NCBI GenBank assembly: GCA_900466575.1
Contig: UBMP01000007.1
Span: 1-64,000, forward strand
Length of the DNA: 64,000 nt
Reading direction: 5' to 3'
Source: Hyphomicrobiales bacterium
GTDB taxonomy: Bacteria; Pseudomonadota; Alphaproteobacteria; Rhizobiales; Rhizobiaceae
Below, piece by piece: positions 53,077 to 61,673 of the stretch; the first letter of the stretch is position 1; each line of letters begins with the position of its first letter. The notes under the pieces are model-generated. The model was not told where the DNA came from. It ran no database searches and worked only from the letters and a program-made list of their open reading frames with translations. Position numbers and translations under genes: made by a program.

Positions 53077-54702
53077 CTAGCTGAGCGGTGCCGGGTGAAC
53101 GAATGGCCACGGTGAAGTGTCGGAACCACGCGGGATGGTCACCTCGATCACCACCGGTTCATGCGCTTGCAAGGCCTCCGAAAGCTTGCCGCGCAGGTCT
53201 TCCGGGTCTGACGCTTTTATGGCCATCACGCCGAAGGATCTGGCGAGCGCCACGAAGTCCGGATTTTCGAGATCCGCGCCGAGCAGGCGGTTGCCATAGA
53301 CGGTCTGCTGATCGCGCCGCACATTGCCATAGGCCGAGTTGTTGAAGACGATGGCCACAACGGCGATTCTGAACTGCTTCGCGGTTGCCAATTCCTGAAC
53401 CCCGAACATGAAGCCGCCGTCGCCGGAGACGGACACGACGGCCTTGTCGGGATTGGCGACCTTGACGCCCAGCGCGGTATTGAACCCGAAGCCGAGATTG
53501 TCCTGATAGCCGCAAGTGACATATTGGCGAGGGGCGTAGACGGGGAAGCACATGCGCGCCGTAAAGCCGACCTGCGAGACTTCCTCCACGAAGAACCCGT
53601 CGCGGGGCAGAACCTCGCGGATCACGCGAAGATAGCCCTCCTGCGGCTGAACGCTGGTCAGGGCCTCGGCCGCCTTTGTCTTGAGCTCGGCAAACTCGGC
53701 CTCGCGCGAGGCCAGCGCCGGCAGCCCTGCAAGCTCGCCCAGAAGGGCACGAATGCCGGCAGCCGATCCGGTCACCAGTCCGAGATCTGGCTTCAGCCGC
53801 ACCATTTCGGTCGGGTCGATATCGATGCGCAGAACCTTCAGGCCCTTCGGCATCCACCGCCAGCGGAAATATTGCAGTTCGAGCCGCGAGCCGATGCCGA
53901 TGAGGAGGTCGCAATTCTGCCAGTACTGCCATGCGGCCGGCGGCAGCAGGGCCAGCGGATCGTCGTCGGGCAGGATGCCTTTGCCGGAGCGGTGCGCGGT
54001 CACCGGGGCCTGCAGCAGCCGGGCGAGTTCCGCTACGTCCGCTTCCGCGCCGATGGCCCCCGAGCCCAGCATGATCAGCGGGTTCTTTGCCGAGCGGATG
54101 AGGGCAGCGGCCTTCGCGACAAGCTCCGGATCGGGGCGCGGCACTGGGGCCGGCGAAACCGCCTGCGGCATGTCGACTTCGGCGGCCATGCCGAAGACGT
54201 CCCAGGGTGCCTCGATGCCGACCGGCCGCTGACGGCCGGACAGCATCTCCTTGAAACCCTCCGCCATCACCGCGCCGGCTTCGGTCGGATGGTTGATGCG
54301 CGCGGCCCATTTGGTCAGGCCCTTCAGCGTGCCGAGATGGTCGGGCAGTTCATGCAGCTGGCCCCTGCCCTGCCCGATTAGATGCGACATGATATTGCCC
54401 GTCAGGCACATGACCGGCGCATTGGCGCCATAAGCCGTGCACAGGGCCGCGCCGGAATTCAGAAGGCCCGGCCCCGGCACCACCGTATAGGCGCTCGCGC
54501 GACCGGTCGACTTCGCATAGCCATAGGCCATGTAGCCGGCGCCCTGCTCGTGTCGCGTATGGATGAAGCGGATGCTCTCCGCCTCCCGCGCCAGCGCATC
54601 GTTGAAATCATACATATGCGCGCCCGGAATGCCGAAGACGGTATCCACGCCATGGGCGATGAGAGACTTCGCCATTATTTCGCCAGTGGTCATGCGGGTC
54701 AT
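53077..54702 (-). CDS. Thiamine-pyrophosphate-dependent enzyme, acetolactate-synthase-like
   Basis: 541 residues with the three-domain TPP layout. The N-terminal catalytic Glu52 is in HEQGAGYMAYGYA. The middle domain holds LIMLGSGAIGAEADVAELAR. The C-terminal TPP site is GDGGFMFGVQEL (GDG at 427-429) and ends in NNSAYGN. There is no regulatory subunit or ilvC nearby, so it is not the biosynthetic acetolactate synthase. It is co-transcribed with an FAD 2-hydroxyacid dehydrogenase, so a 2-oxo-acid decarboxylase or ligase acting on that product is plausible. Start ATG at 54702 with AGGACA upstream. Confidence 0.82.
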   Translation of the reverse strand: MTRMTTGEIMAKSLIAHGVDTVFGIPGAHMYDFNDALAREAESIRFIHTRHEQGAGYMAYGYAKSTGRASAYTVVPGPGLLNSGAALCTAYGANAPVMCLTGNIMSHLIGQGRGQLHELPDHLGTLKGLTKWAARINHPTEAGAVMAEGFKEMLSGRQRPVGIEAPWDVFGMAAEVDMPQAVSPAPVPRPDPELVAKAAALIRSAKNPLIMLGSGAIGAEADVAELARLLQAPVTAHRSGKGILPDDDPLALLPPAAWQYWQNCDLLIGIGSRLELQYFRWRWMPKGLKVLRIDIDPTEMVRLKPDLGLVTGSAAGIRALLGELAGLPALASREAEFAELKTKAAEALTSVQPQEGYLRVIREVLPRDGFFVEEVSQVGFTARMCFPVYAPRQYVTCGYQDNLGFGFNTALGVKVANPDKAVVSVSGDGGFMFGVQELATAKQFRIAVVAIVFNNSAYGNVRRDQQTVYGNRLLGADLENPDFVALARSFGVMAIKASDPEDLRGKLSEALQAHEPVVIEVTIPRGSDTSPWPFVHPAPLS

Positions 54703-54766
54703 CGGAGTGTCCTGTCTTGCTATTCTTGAAAGCTGAACTGTCGTGGGCCGGTCATGCGATGTCCGG

Positions 54767-56233
54767 TCAGGCGCTGTCGGGCACCAGCCTGCCGGGGTTC
54801 ATGATGCCGTCGGGATCAAGCGCCCGTTTGATGGCGCGCATGGCATCAAGTTGCGCCGGCTCCTTGAGCTTCAGCATGACATCGAGCTTGCTTTGCCCGA
54901 TCCCGTGCTCGGCGCTGAATGACCCGTTCAGCGATTTCAGCAATGCAAACGCCCTGGCCTTTGCCTGTTCGAGCGGAAGGCTCTGCCAACGCTCGCGGTC
55001 AGGGCAGGCCAGCGCATAGTGCAGATTGCCGTCGCCAAAATGCCCGATGGTCAGGGTCTCGAAGCCGAGTTCGTGAGCGGTCGCGTCCATGTCCTGCAGA
55101 AACTTTGAGATATTGGCCAGCGGCAGGGAGATGTCGAAATGATAGGAGGCGCCATATTTCAGGATCGACTCGAGGACGGATTCTCGCATCCGCCAGAACG
55201 CGGCGCGCTGCTGCTCGGATGAGGCAACCACGGCGTCGAGCACGTCGCCCGCTTCCATCAGTTCCTCAAGGACCGCCAGCGTTTCGGTGGAGAGCTGCGT
55301 CGATCCGCTCTCATCCATCCGAGCATCCACCGCGCGCGACGATCCGACCTCGAGCAGGAAACCGGTTTCGACAGGTCCCGCAAGCGGCGATTTCAGATCA
55401 GGAAAGGCCTTTTCAATCGCGGCAAGCACGGGTTGGGGGACATATTCGAAGGCTTCGACGGCCTGACCCGTATGGTCCTGGATGCGGTTCAGCACCCGGA
55501 CCGCGGCGTCAACAGAAGCGAGCGACAGAAAGGCAGTGACACGCGTCAACGGCTTCGGGAAAAGCTTGAACACCGCCGCCGTGATGATGCCGAGCGTGCC
55601 TTCCGAACCGATCAGCAGGTCCTTCAGGTCATAGCCGGTATTGTCCTTGCGCAGCCCGCTCAGCCCGTTGAAGATCGAGCCATCCGGCAGCACCGCCTCG
55701 ATGCCGAGGCACAGTTCCCGTGTGTTGCCATAGCGCACGACGTTGGAGCCGCCCGCATTGGTCGCCAGATTGCCGCCGATGCTGCAACTGCCCTTGGCGC
55801 CGAAGGTCAGCGGGAACAGCAGGTCATGGTCATCGGCATGGTTCTGAACCACCTGCAGGATCGCGCCTGCCTCGACCACGATGGTCCGCCCCGCCTCGTC
55901 GAGATGGCGGATGGCGTTCATCTTCGACAGTGACAGGACGATAGACGGTATATTCGGCGATGGGATGCCGCCGCCGGCAAGGCCCGTATTCCCACCCTGT
56001 GGGACGATGCAGACGCCTTTAGCCCGGCACAATTTCACGATCTGCGAGACCTGTTCTGCGTCAATCGGACTGACAACGGCAAGCGCCTCGCCCGTGAACT
56101 GGTGTGTCCAGTCGGTCAGATAGGCCGCCATCGCCGCGGCGTCGGTCATGACACGCGTCTCGCCGACGATGGCGCGCAAGTCTTCCACGAAACCGGCTGA
56201 CGCGGCCTCCACGAATTTGGCGGTCTGACGCAA
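54767..56233 (-). CDS. FAD-linked 2-hydroxyacid dehydrogenase (GlcD/D-lactate dehydrogenase type)
   Basis: 488 residues, FAD_binding_4 plus FAD-oxidase C domain. PP-loop VPQGGNTGLAGGGIPSPNIP, GGNLATNAGGSNVVRYGN, and C-terminal GHFGDGNLHY with HGIGQSK. It oxidises a D-2-hydroxyacid to the 2-oxoacid, passing electrons to a flavoprotein or quinone. It starts with TTG at 56233: GGGAGGAG lies six bases upstream, while an ATG at 56293 lies inside the operator and has no ribosome site. The TPP enzyme follows after 64 bases, and the pair would turn a 2-hydroxyacid into an aldehyde plus CO2. Substrate unknown. Confidence 0.85.
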   Translation of the reverse strand: MRQTAKFVEAASAGFVEDLRAIVGETRVMTDAAAMAAYLTDWTHQFTGEALAVVSPIDAEQVSQIVKLCRAKGVCIVPQGGNTGLAGGGIPSPNIPSIVLSLSKMNAIRHLDEAGRTIVVEAGAILQVVQNHADDHDLLFPLTFGAKGSCSIGGNLATNAGGSNVVRYGNTRELCLGIEAVLPDGSIFNGLSGLRKDNTGYDLKDLLIGSEGTLGIITAAVFKLFPKPLTRVTAFLSLASVDAAVRVLNRIQDHTGQAVEAFEYVPQPVLAAIEKAFPDLKSPLAGPVETGFLLEVGSSRAVDARMDESGSTQLSTETLAVLEELMEAGDVLDAVVASSEQQRAAFWRMRESVLESILKYGASYHFDISLPLANISKFLQDMDATAHELGFETLTIGHFGDGNLHYALACPDRERWQSLPLEQAKARAFALLKSLNGSFSAEHGIGQSKLDVMLKLKEPAQLDAMRAIKRALDPDGIMNPGRLVPDSA

Positions 56234-56279
56234 GTCGTACTCCTCCCGGTCCCGTTCGGACCCGGCGTCCTCGTTAAAA

Positions 56280-56330
56280 CTAACATGGTACATGTCAGAT
56301 CACGTTGTCAACTACCATGTAACATGTTAG
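56280..56330. promoter_or_regulatory. Two palindromic operators between glcD-like and GntR genes
   Basis: CTAACATGGTACATGTCAG (56280-56298) and CTACCATGTAACATGTTAG (56312-56330) are 15/19 identical and each is near-palindromic around CATG. A TTGACA -35 for the glcD-like operon lies between them on the minus strand (56305-56310). The second site ends ten bases before the GntR start, consistent with autoregulation. Confidence 0.65.
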
Positions 56331-56339
56331 ATATTTCCC

Positions 56340-57029
56340 ATGAGCAACGCCCTGAAACCTATTCAACCGCCCTTCTCCCTCATGCAGGTGACCATCGATC
56401 GCATCCGCGATGCGATCATCGCCGGCGAATTGCCGCTGGGATGCAAATTGTCGGAGCAGCGCCTGGCGGATCAGCTCGGCGTCAGCCGCTCGCCGGTTCG
56501 CGATGCGCTGGCGGCGCTGCAGCGTGAGGGGCTGGTCAGCGTTTCGCCCAAGCGCGGCTCCTTCGTCTTCACGCCAGACCTGAAGAGCGTCGATGAGATC
56601 AACGAGCATCGCTGCATTCTGGAAAAGGCGTCCATACGGAAGGCCATTGCCTCCAATCATACCGCGCTGCTGGAAAGCCTCGCTGCGGCCTGCGCCCGCA
56701 TGTCCGAAGCTGTCGACGCAAACGATGCGCTTCAATACACGAAGGGCGACATGGATTTTCACAACTCGATTATTCTCAGCGGCGGAAATCACTCCATCGC
56801 CTCATCCTACCGGCGCACGATCGGCCCGCTGATGGCGCTGCGGACCCATCTCTTCATGATCATGAACGAGAACCTCGGCCGTTCCATGGGAGAACATCTG
56901 TCCTTGCTGGACGCCTGCCGCGCAAAAGATGCCGACGAAGCGGAAAGTCTGATCGACGTACATGCCGCACATCTTGTCGATGCCTATCGGCTGGCGCTGG
57001 CGGAAAAAGGTCTCGTGGACGCGGCGTGA
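56340..57029 (+). CDS. GntR/FadR-family regulator with FCD domain
   Basis: 229 residues. N-terminal winged helix (LPLGCKLSEQRLADQLGVSR then SPVRDALAALQREGLVSV) and a C-terminal FCD all-helical ligand domain. It is divergent from the glcD-TPP operon and has two palindromic operators in the shared promoter. It probably responds to a hydroxy- or oxo-acid. It converges with hpaR. Confidence 0.87.
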   Translation: MSNALKPIQPPFSLMQVTIDRIRDAIIAGELPLGCKLSEQRLADQLGVSRSPVRDALAALQREGLVSVSPKRGSFVFTPDLKSVDEINEHRCILEKASIRKAIASNHTALLESLAAACARMSEAVDANDALQYTKGDMDFHNSIILSGGNHSIASSYRRTIGPLMALRTHLFMIMNENLGRSMGEHLSLLDACRAKDADEAESLIDVHAAHLVDAYRLALAEKGLVDAA

Positions 57030-57072
57030 ATTGCCGGCCTGCCTGAGGCATTTTGTCGAAGAGCGAGCGATC

Positions 57073-57555
57073 TCAACCCTGGTGGCTGCGATCGGCAAGC
57101 TCATCGAGAAGATCGAGCAGAAGATCGATCTTTTCGCGGCCGAACCGGGATTGGAGGCGTTCGTAGATGGCTTTGCTCTCGGGCGCCACCTGCTCGATGA
57201 TCCTGAGGCCGGGTGCGGTGATTTCGAGGAGAACGCGCCGTCCGTCGTTCTCGTCTCTGAGCTTCGAAATCAGGCCGCGCTCTTCCAGCGTTCGGATGAT
57301 GCGCGTCAGGCTCGGCGGCAGGATGAAGGCCTTGTCGGCCATCTCGGAGGCATCGATCACGCCCTGTTCCGCAAGAATGCGGATGACGCGCCATTGCTGC
57401 TCGGTGAGATCATGGGCGGCGAGCATAGGACGGAAGTTTTCCATCACCGCCTCCCGCGCCCGCAGAAGCGCAATCGGCAGCGAGCGGCGCGTGTTCGGCG
57501 GCAGGAACGCATCCTTGCCTTCCAGTGAAGTCTGCTTTCCGGCGGCGTCAGTCAT
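57073..57555 (-). CDS. hpaR: MarR-family repressor of the homoprotocatechuate operon, HpaR
   Basis: 160 residues. HpaR-type features: SLPIALLRAREAVMENFRPM, then LTEQQWRVIRILAEQGVIDA, then LPPSLTRIIRTLEERGLISK. In E. coli HpaR represses the hpa meta operon and is relieved by homoprotocatechuate or hydroxyphenylacetate. It is divergent from hpaF with a perfect palindrome in the spacer. Confidence 0.9.
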   Translation of the reverse strand: MTDAAGKQTSLEGKDAFLPPNTRRSLPIALLRAREAVMENFRPMLAAHDLTEQQWRVIRILAEQGVIDASEMADKAFILPPSLTRIIRTLEERGLISKLRDENDGRRVLLEITAPGLRIIEQVAPESKAIYERLQSRFGREKIDLLLDLLDELADRSHQG

Positions 57556-57639
57556 AGGCTTTTCATAAACGCACGGGCCGTTTTTGCAATCGCTGACGAA
57601 TTAAATTCCGACCCCTCCTTGACCGTCAGCGAATTTAAG

Positions 57640-57651
57640 TTAACATGTTAA
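57640..57651. promoter_or_regulatory. 12-bp palindrome in the hpaF promoter, candidate HpaR operator
   Basis: TTAACATGTTAA is perfectly self-complementary and lies 22 bases before the hpaF start, inside an AT-rich stretch (57630-57655). Its core TAACATGTTA is identical to a core in the GntR operator region at 56320-56329. Confidence 0.6.
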
Positions 57652-57672
57652 ATAACGCTCTGGGAGGATGCG

Positions 57673-58062
57673 GTGCCCCATTTCAACATCGAATATTCGG
57701 CCAACCTGGCTGACAAAGTCGACATGCAGGCCTTGGTCGACGTCGTGCACGCAGCCGTGGTGTCGCTCGGCCCCTTCCCGCTCGGCGGGCTCCGGGTTCG
57801 GGCCTTCCCGACGGAAACTTACGCCATTGCCGACAAGCTGCCGGAAAACGGCTTCATCGACATGTCCTTCCGCATCGGTGCCGGGCGCAGTGACGCGGAA
57901 AAGAAGCGCGCCGGCGAGGTGATTTTCGGCGCCGTGTCAGATCATCTGAAGACGCTCTTCGACACGCCGCATTTCATGCTGTCGCTGGAGATCCGGGAGA
58001 TCGATCCGGAGCTGAGCTGGAAGAAGAATTCCATCCACACGCGGCTGAGCAACACAAAATAA
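57673..58062 (+). CDS. hpaF: 5-carboxymethyl-2-hydroxymuconate delta-isomerase HpaF
   Basis: 129 residues, tautomerase superfamily. It starts with GTG at 57673, so the second residue is the Pro that becomes the catalytic N-terminal Pro1 after Met removal. The sequence PHFNIEYSANLADKVDM and the downstream VRAFPTETYAI match HpcD/HpaF. It isomerises the ring-cleavage product after oxidation. The start is fixed by GGGAGG upstream. First gene of the hpa operon. Confidence 0.92.
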   Translation: MPHFNIEYSANLADKVDMQALVDVVHAAVVSLGPFPLGGLRVRAFPTETYAIADKLPENGFIDMSFRIGAGRSDAEKKRAGEVIFGAVSDHLKTLFDTPHFMLSLEIREIDPELSWKKNSIHTRLSNTK

Positions 58063-58116
58063 CCATTCTGGAAACGAGCAGCGCAGACCCCCGTGAAGCG
58101 CTCGAGGAGACTGATC

Positions 58117-59631
58117 ATGTCCACGCTTGACGAGAACATCACCAAGGCGAAGGCCTATCTCAAGCAGTTCGAAAACGGCGTCCTGAACCGCATCGGCGGT
58201 GAAGATGTGCCGGCCGCCGACGGCTCGACCTTCGAGACGATATCGCCCGTCGATCTGAAGCCGCTGGCCAATGTCGCGCGCGGCAAGGCCGCCGATATCG
58301 ATCGCGCCGCGAAGGCCGCCAAGGCCGCCTTCCCCGCATGGGCAGCTCTTTCGGGTGACGAACGCCGCAAGATCCTCAACAAGGTGGCGGATGCCATCGT
58401 AGCGCGCGCCGAGGAAATCGCTTTCGTCGAGTGCATGGACACCGGGCAGTCGCTGAAATTCATGGCCAAGGCTGCCCTCCGGGGGGCTGAAAACTTCCGC
58501 TTCTTTGCCGACCGCGCACCGGAAGCGCGCGACGGCAGAACGCTGCGGGCACCCGGCCAGGTCAACATGACGACGCGCGTTCCGATCGGCCCCGTCGGCG
58601 TCATCACGCCGTGGAACACGCCTTTCATGCTGTCGACCTGGAAGATCGCGCCGGCCCTTGCCGCCGGTTGCACCATTGTCCACAAGCCGGCGGAATTTTC
58701 GCCGCTGACGGCCCGTCTGCTGGTCGAGATCGCCGAAGGTGCCGGCCTGCCCAAGGGCGTGTGGAACCTCGTCAACGGCCTCGGCGAAGATGCCGGCAAG
58801 GCGCTGACGGAGCATCCGCTGATCAAAGCCATCGGTTTCGTCGGTGAAAGCCGCACCGGCTCGATGATCATGAAGCAGGGCGCCGAGACTCTGAAGCGCG
58901 TGCATTTCGAGCTTGGCGGCAAGAACCCCGTGATCGTGTTTGCCGATGCAGATCTGGAGCGTGCGGCGGATGCCGCCGTCTTCATGATCTACTCGCTGAA
59001 CGGCGAGCGCTGCACCTCGTCCTCGCGCCTGCTGGTCGAGGAAGGCGTCTATGACAAGTTCACCGCGCTGGTCGCCGAAAAGGCCAAGCGCATCAAGATC
59101 GGCCATCCGCTCGATCCGGAAACCGTGATCGGCCCGCTGGTGCATCCGGTGCATGAGAAGAAGGTTCTCGAATACATTTCCATCGGCAAGTCCGAGGGTG
59201 CGACGGTTGCCGCCGGCGGCGCCAAATTCGACGGTCCGGGCGGCGGCTGCTATGTTTCGCCGACGCTCTTCACCGGCGCCAACAACCAGATGCGCATCGC
59301 GCAGGAAGAAATCTTCGGTCCGGTTCTCACCGCCATTCCCTTCAAGGACGAGGACGAGGCTCTCGAACTCGCCAACGATGTCCAATACGGTCTGACCGGC
59401 TATCTCTGGACCTCGGACGTCACCCGCGCCTTCCGCTTCACCGACAATCTCGAAGCCGGAATGATCTGGGTTAACTCTGAAAATGTTCGCCACCTGCCCA
59501 CCCCCTTCGGCGGCGTCAAGAATTCCGGCATCGGCCGCGACGGCGGTGATTGGTCCTTCGATTTCTACATGGAAACGAAGAACATCGCCTTCGCGACCAC
59601 CCCCCACAAGATCCAGAAACTCGGCGGCTGA
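58117..59631 (+). CDS. hpaE: 5-carboxymethyl-2-hydroxymuconate semialdehyde dehydrogenase HpaE
   Basis: 504-residue NAD aldehyde dehydrogenase. Catalytic Cys299 in GERCTSSSR, general base Glu265 in ELGGKNP, cofactor region GFVGESRTGSMIM. It oxidises the semialdehyde made by HpaD. RBS GAGGAG before the ATG at 58117; an upstream in-frame start at 58093 overlaps it. Confidence 0.93.
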   Translation: MSTLDENITKAKAYLKQFENGVLNRIGGEDVPAADGSTFETISPVDLKPLANVARGKAADIDRAAKAAKAAFPAWAALSGDERRKILNKVADAIVARAEEIAFVECMDTGQSLKFMAKAALRGAENFRFFADRAPEARDGRTLRAPGQVNMTTRVPIGPVGVITPWNTPFMLSTWKIAPALAAGCTIVHKPAEFSPLTARLLVEIAEGAGLPKGVWNLVNGLGEDAGKALTEHPLIKAIGFVGESRTGSMIMKQGAETLKRVHFELGGKNPVIVFADADLERAADAAVFMIYSLNGERCTSSSRLLVEEGVYDKFTALVAEKAKRIKIGHPLDPETVIGPLVHPVHEKKVLEYISIGKSEGATVAAGGAKFDGPGGGCYVSPTLFTGANNQMRIAQEEIFGPVLTAIPFKDEDEALELANDVQYGLTGYLWTSDVTRAFRFTDNLEAGMIWVNSENVRHLPTPFGGVKNSGIGRDGGDWSFDFYMETKNIAFATTPHKIQKLGG

Positions 59632-59714
59632 CCGCTCGGGGACGGATCAAATCAACCGGCAGGCGCATGAGCCGGAATTCCATGCGTCGCAGCCAGCCAT
59701 AGGAGGAGGAGGAA

Positions 59715-60569
59715 ATGGGTGAGATTGTTCTAGCGGCGAAATGCACGCATGTGCCGACCATGCTGATGTCGGAGCAGGAAGGCCCCGTGAAGGGGAAGCG
59801 CCAGCCCGCCATCGACGGTCATCTGGAAATCGGCCGGCGCGCCAAGGCGCTCGGCGTCGACACCGTTATCATCTGCGATACGCATTGGGTGATCAATGCC
59901 GGCTTTCACATCAACGCGAATGACCGGTTCAAGGGCGTCTTCACCTCGAACGAGTTTCCGCAGTTCATCCAGGACATGGAATACGACTACGAGGGCAATC
60001 CCGAGCTTGGCGATGCCATTGCGGCGACGGCGCGCGACATGGGCGTCTATACGCTCTCCCACCATCTCGACAGCCTCGAGATGGAATATGGGACACTCGT
60101 CCCGATGCGGTTCATGAGCCGGGCGCATGACATGAAGGTCGTCTCCATCGCGGCCTGGTGCACGGTTCACAGCCATGACGAAAGCCGCGTCATCGGCGAG
60201 GCGATCCGCAAGGCGGTCGAAGCGAGCGACAGCAAGGTTCTGCTCGTTGCCTCGGGTTCGCTGTCCCACAAGATCTGGGCCAACAAGGACTATGCCGCCA
60301 ACAACGGCACCTTCACGATCAGCTCCGAATTCAACCGGCAGGTTGACCTGCATGTGCTGGAGATGTGGAAACGCGGCGATCATGCCACCTTCCTGAAGAT
60401 GCTCCCGGACTATGCCAATTTCTGCTGCGGCGAAGGCTCCATGCACGACACGGCCATGCTCTATGGCGCGCTCGGCTGGGACAGCTACACCGGGAAATGC
60501 GAGGTCGTCACCGAGTATTTCCCGTCTTCCGGCACCGGACAGACCAACGTCATCTTCCCTGTTCAATGA
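59715..60569 (+). CDS. hpaD: Homoprotocatechuate 2,3-dioxygenase HpaD, class III (LigB type)
   Basis: 284 residues, close throughout to E. coli HpaD (283 residues). Visible segments: AAKCTHVPTMLMSEQEG, VDTVIICDTHWVINAGFHIN, TSNEFPQFI, ASGSLSHKIW, YGEG-like CCGEGSMHDT, and FPSSGTGQTN at the end. It cleaves 3,4-dihydroxyphenylacetate next to the diol using Fe2+. RBS AGGAGGAGGA. It is immediately followed by a second enzyme for the same reaction from an unrelated family. Confidence 0.93.
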   Translation: MGEIVLAAKCTHVPTMLMSEQEGPVKGKRQPAIDGHLEIGRRAKALGVDTVIICDTHWVINAGFHINANDRFKGVFTSNEFPQFIQDMEYDYEGNPELGDAIAATARDMGVYTLSHHLDSLEMEYGTLVPMRFMSRAHDMKVVSIAAWCTVHSHDESRVIGEAIRKAVEASDSKVLLVASGSLSHKIWANKDYAANNGTFTISSEFNRQVDLHVLEMWKRGDHATFLKMLPDYANFCCGEGSMHDTAMLYGALGWDSYTGKCEVVTEYFPSSGTGQTNVIFPVQ

Positions 60570-60618
60570 TCGAAATCCGGCGGGTGGCACGGCCCCCGCC
60601 CAACCCACTGGAACGACC

Positions 60619-61599
60619 ATGCCCATACCGACACCGAACCTCTACCCGCCCTTCAACATCGTGCGTCTCAGCCACGTCGAATTCGGCGTGAAGGATCTGG
60701 CGAAGTCGCGCGCCTTCTATGTCGACACGCTCGGCCTCCAGGTGACCGACGAGACGTCTGACGCGATCTACCTCCGCGCCATGGAGGAACGCGGCCACCA
60801 TTGCATCGTGCTGCGCAAGTCCGACAAGTCGGAAGCCCGCGACCTCGGCTTCAAGGTCTTCTCCGACGAGGATCTCGACAAGGCGGCCGCGTTCTTCGAC
60901 AAGAAGGGTCTCGGCGTCGAATGGGTCGAGCGGCCTTACCAGAGCCGCACCTTCCGCACCCGCGACCCGCATGGCAGTCCGCTGGAGTTTTACTGCAAGA
61001 TGGATCGCCTGCAGCCGATCCATCAGAAGTATGCGCTCTATCGCGGCGTGAAGCCGCTGCGCATCGATCATTTCAACTGCTTTTCGCCCAATGTCGACGA
61101 GTCGGTCGCCTTTTATAACGAGATCGGCTTCCGCGTCACCGAATATACGGCCGACGAGGAGACGGGCCGGCTCTGGGCTGCCTGGACGCACCGCAAGGGC
61201 GGCGTGCATGACATCGCCTTCACCAACGGTCTTGGCCCGCGCCTGCACCACACGGCGTTCTGGGTGCCGACCCCGCTGAACATCATCGACCTCCTCGACC
61301 TGATGGCGACGACCGGCTGGGTTGCCAATATCGAGCGCGGACCGGGCCGCCACGGCATTTCCAATGCCTTCTTCCTCTATATTCTCGATCCCGACGGCCA
61401 TCGCATCGAGATCTACTGCTCGGACTATCAGACGGTCGATCCGGACCTCGAACCGATCAAGTGGGACCTGAAGGATCCGCAGCGCCAGACGCTGTGGGGT
61501 TCGCCGGCACCGAAGAGCTGGTTCGAGCATGGCAGCCTGTTCGAGGGCGTGACGCCGCGCGCGTCGGACCTCGCGGCCCAGCCGATCATCGCGCCCTGA
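60619..61599 (+). CDS. Homoprotocatechuate 2,3-dioxygenase, class I (VOC type)
   Basis: 326 residues with two vicinal-oxygen-chelate domains. The C-terminal domain keeps the metal ligands expected from the Brevibacterium and Arthrobacter enzymes: His151 (RIDHFNC), His210/211 (LHHTAFW) and Glu264 (HRIEIYC), plus a second-sphere His197. N-terminal LSHVEFGVKDLAKSRAFYVD starts the first domain. It performs the same cleavage as HpaD by a different fold. The ATG at 60619 is preceded by GGAACGACC, a weak site, 49 bases after hpaD. Confidence 0.88.
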   Translation: MPIPTPNLYPPFNIVRLSHVEFGVKDLAKSRAFYVDTLGLQVTDETSDAIYLRAMEERGHHCIVLRKSDKSEARDLGFKVFSDEDLDKAAAFFDKKGLGVEWVERPYQSRTFRTRDPHGSPLEFYCKMDRLQPIHQKYALYRGVKPLRIDHFNCFSPNVDESVAFYNEIGFRVTEYTADEETGRLWAAWTHRKGGVHDIAFTNGLGPRLHHTAFWVPTPLNIIDLLDLMATTGWVANIERGPGRHGISNAFFLYILDPDGHRIEIYCSDYQTVDPDLEPIKWDLKDPQRQTLWGSPAPKSWFEHGSLFEGVTPRASDLAAQPIIAP

Positions 61600-61673
61600 T
61601 ATAAGCCAAGAGGAACTCATGGACGTCGGATGTGCCTGCCTCGGCGGCATCATCTGAATCCGGAGGAGTAAAA

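Noticed and set aside
53077-54702. Biosynthetic acetolactate synthase IlvB
   Set aside because: No small subunit or ilvC, and it is co-transcribed with a hydroxyacid dehydrogenase under a GntR regulator.
57937-59607. 556-codon minus-strand frame inside hpaE
   Set aside because: Shadow frame; HpaE on the plus strand is complete.
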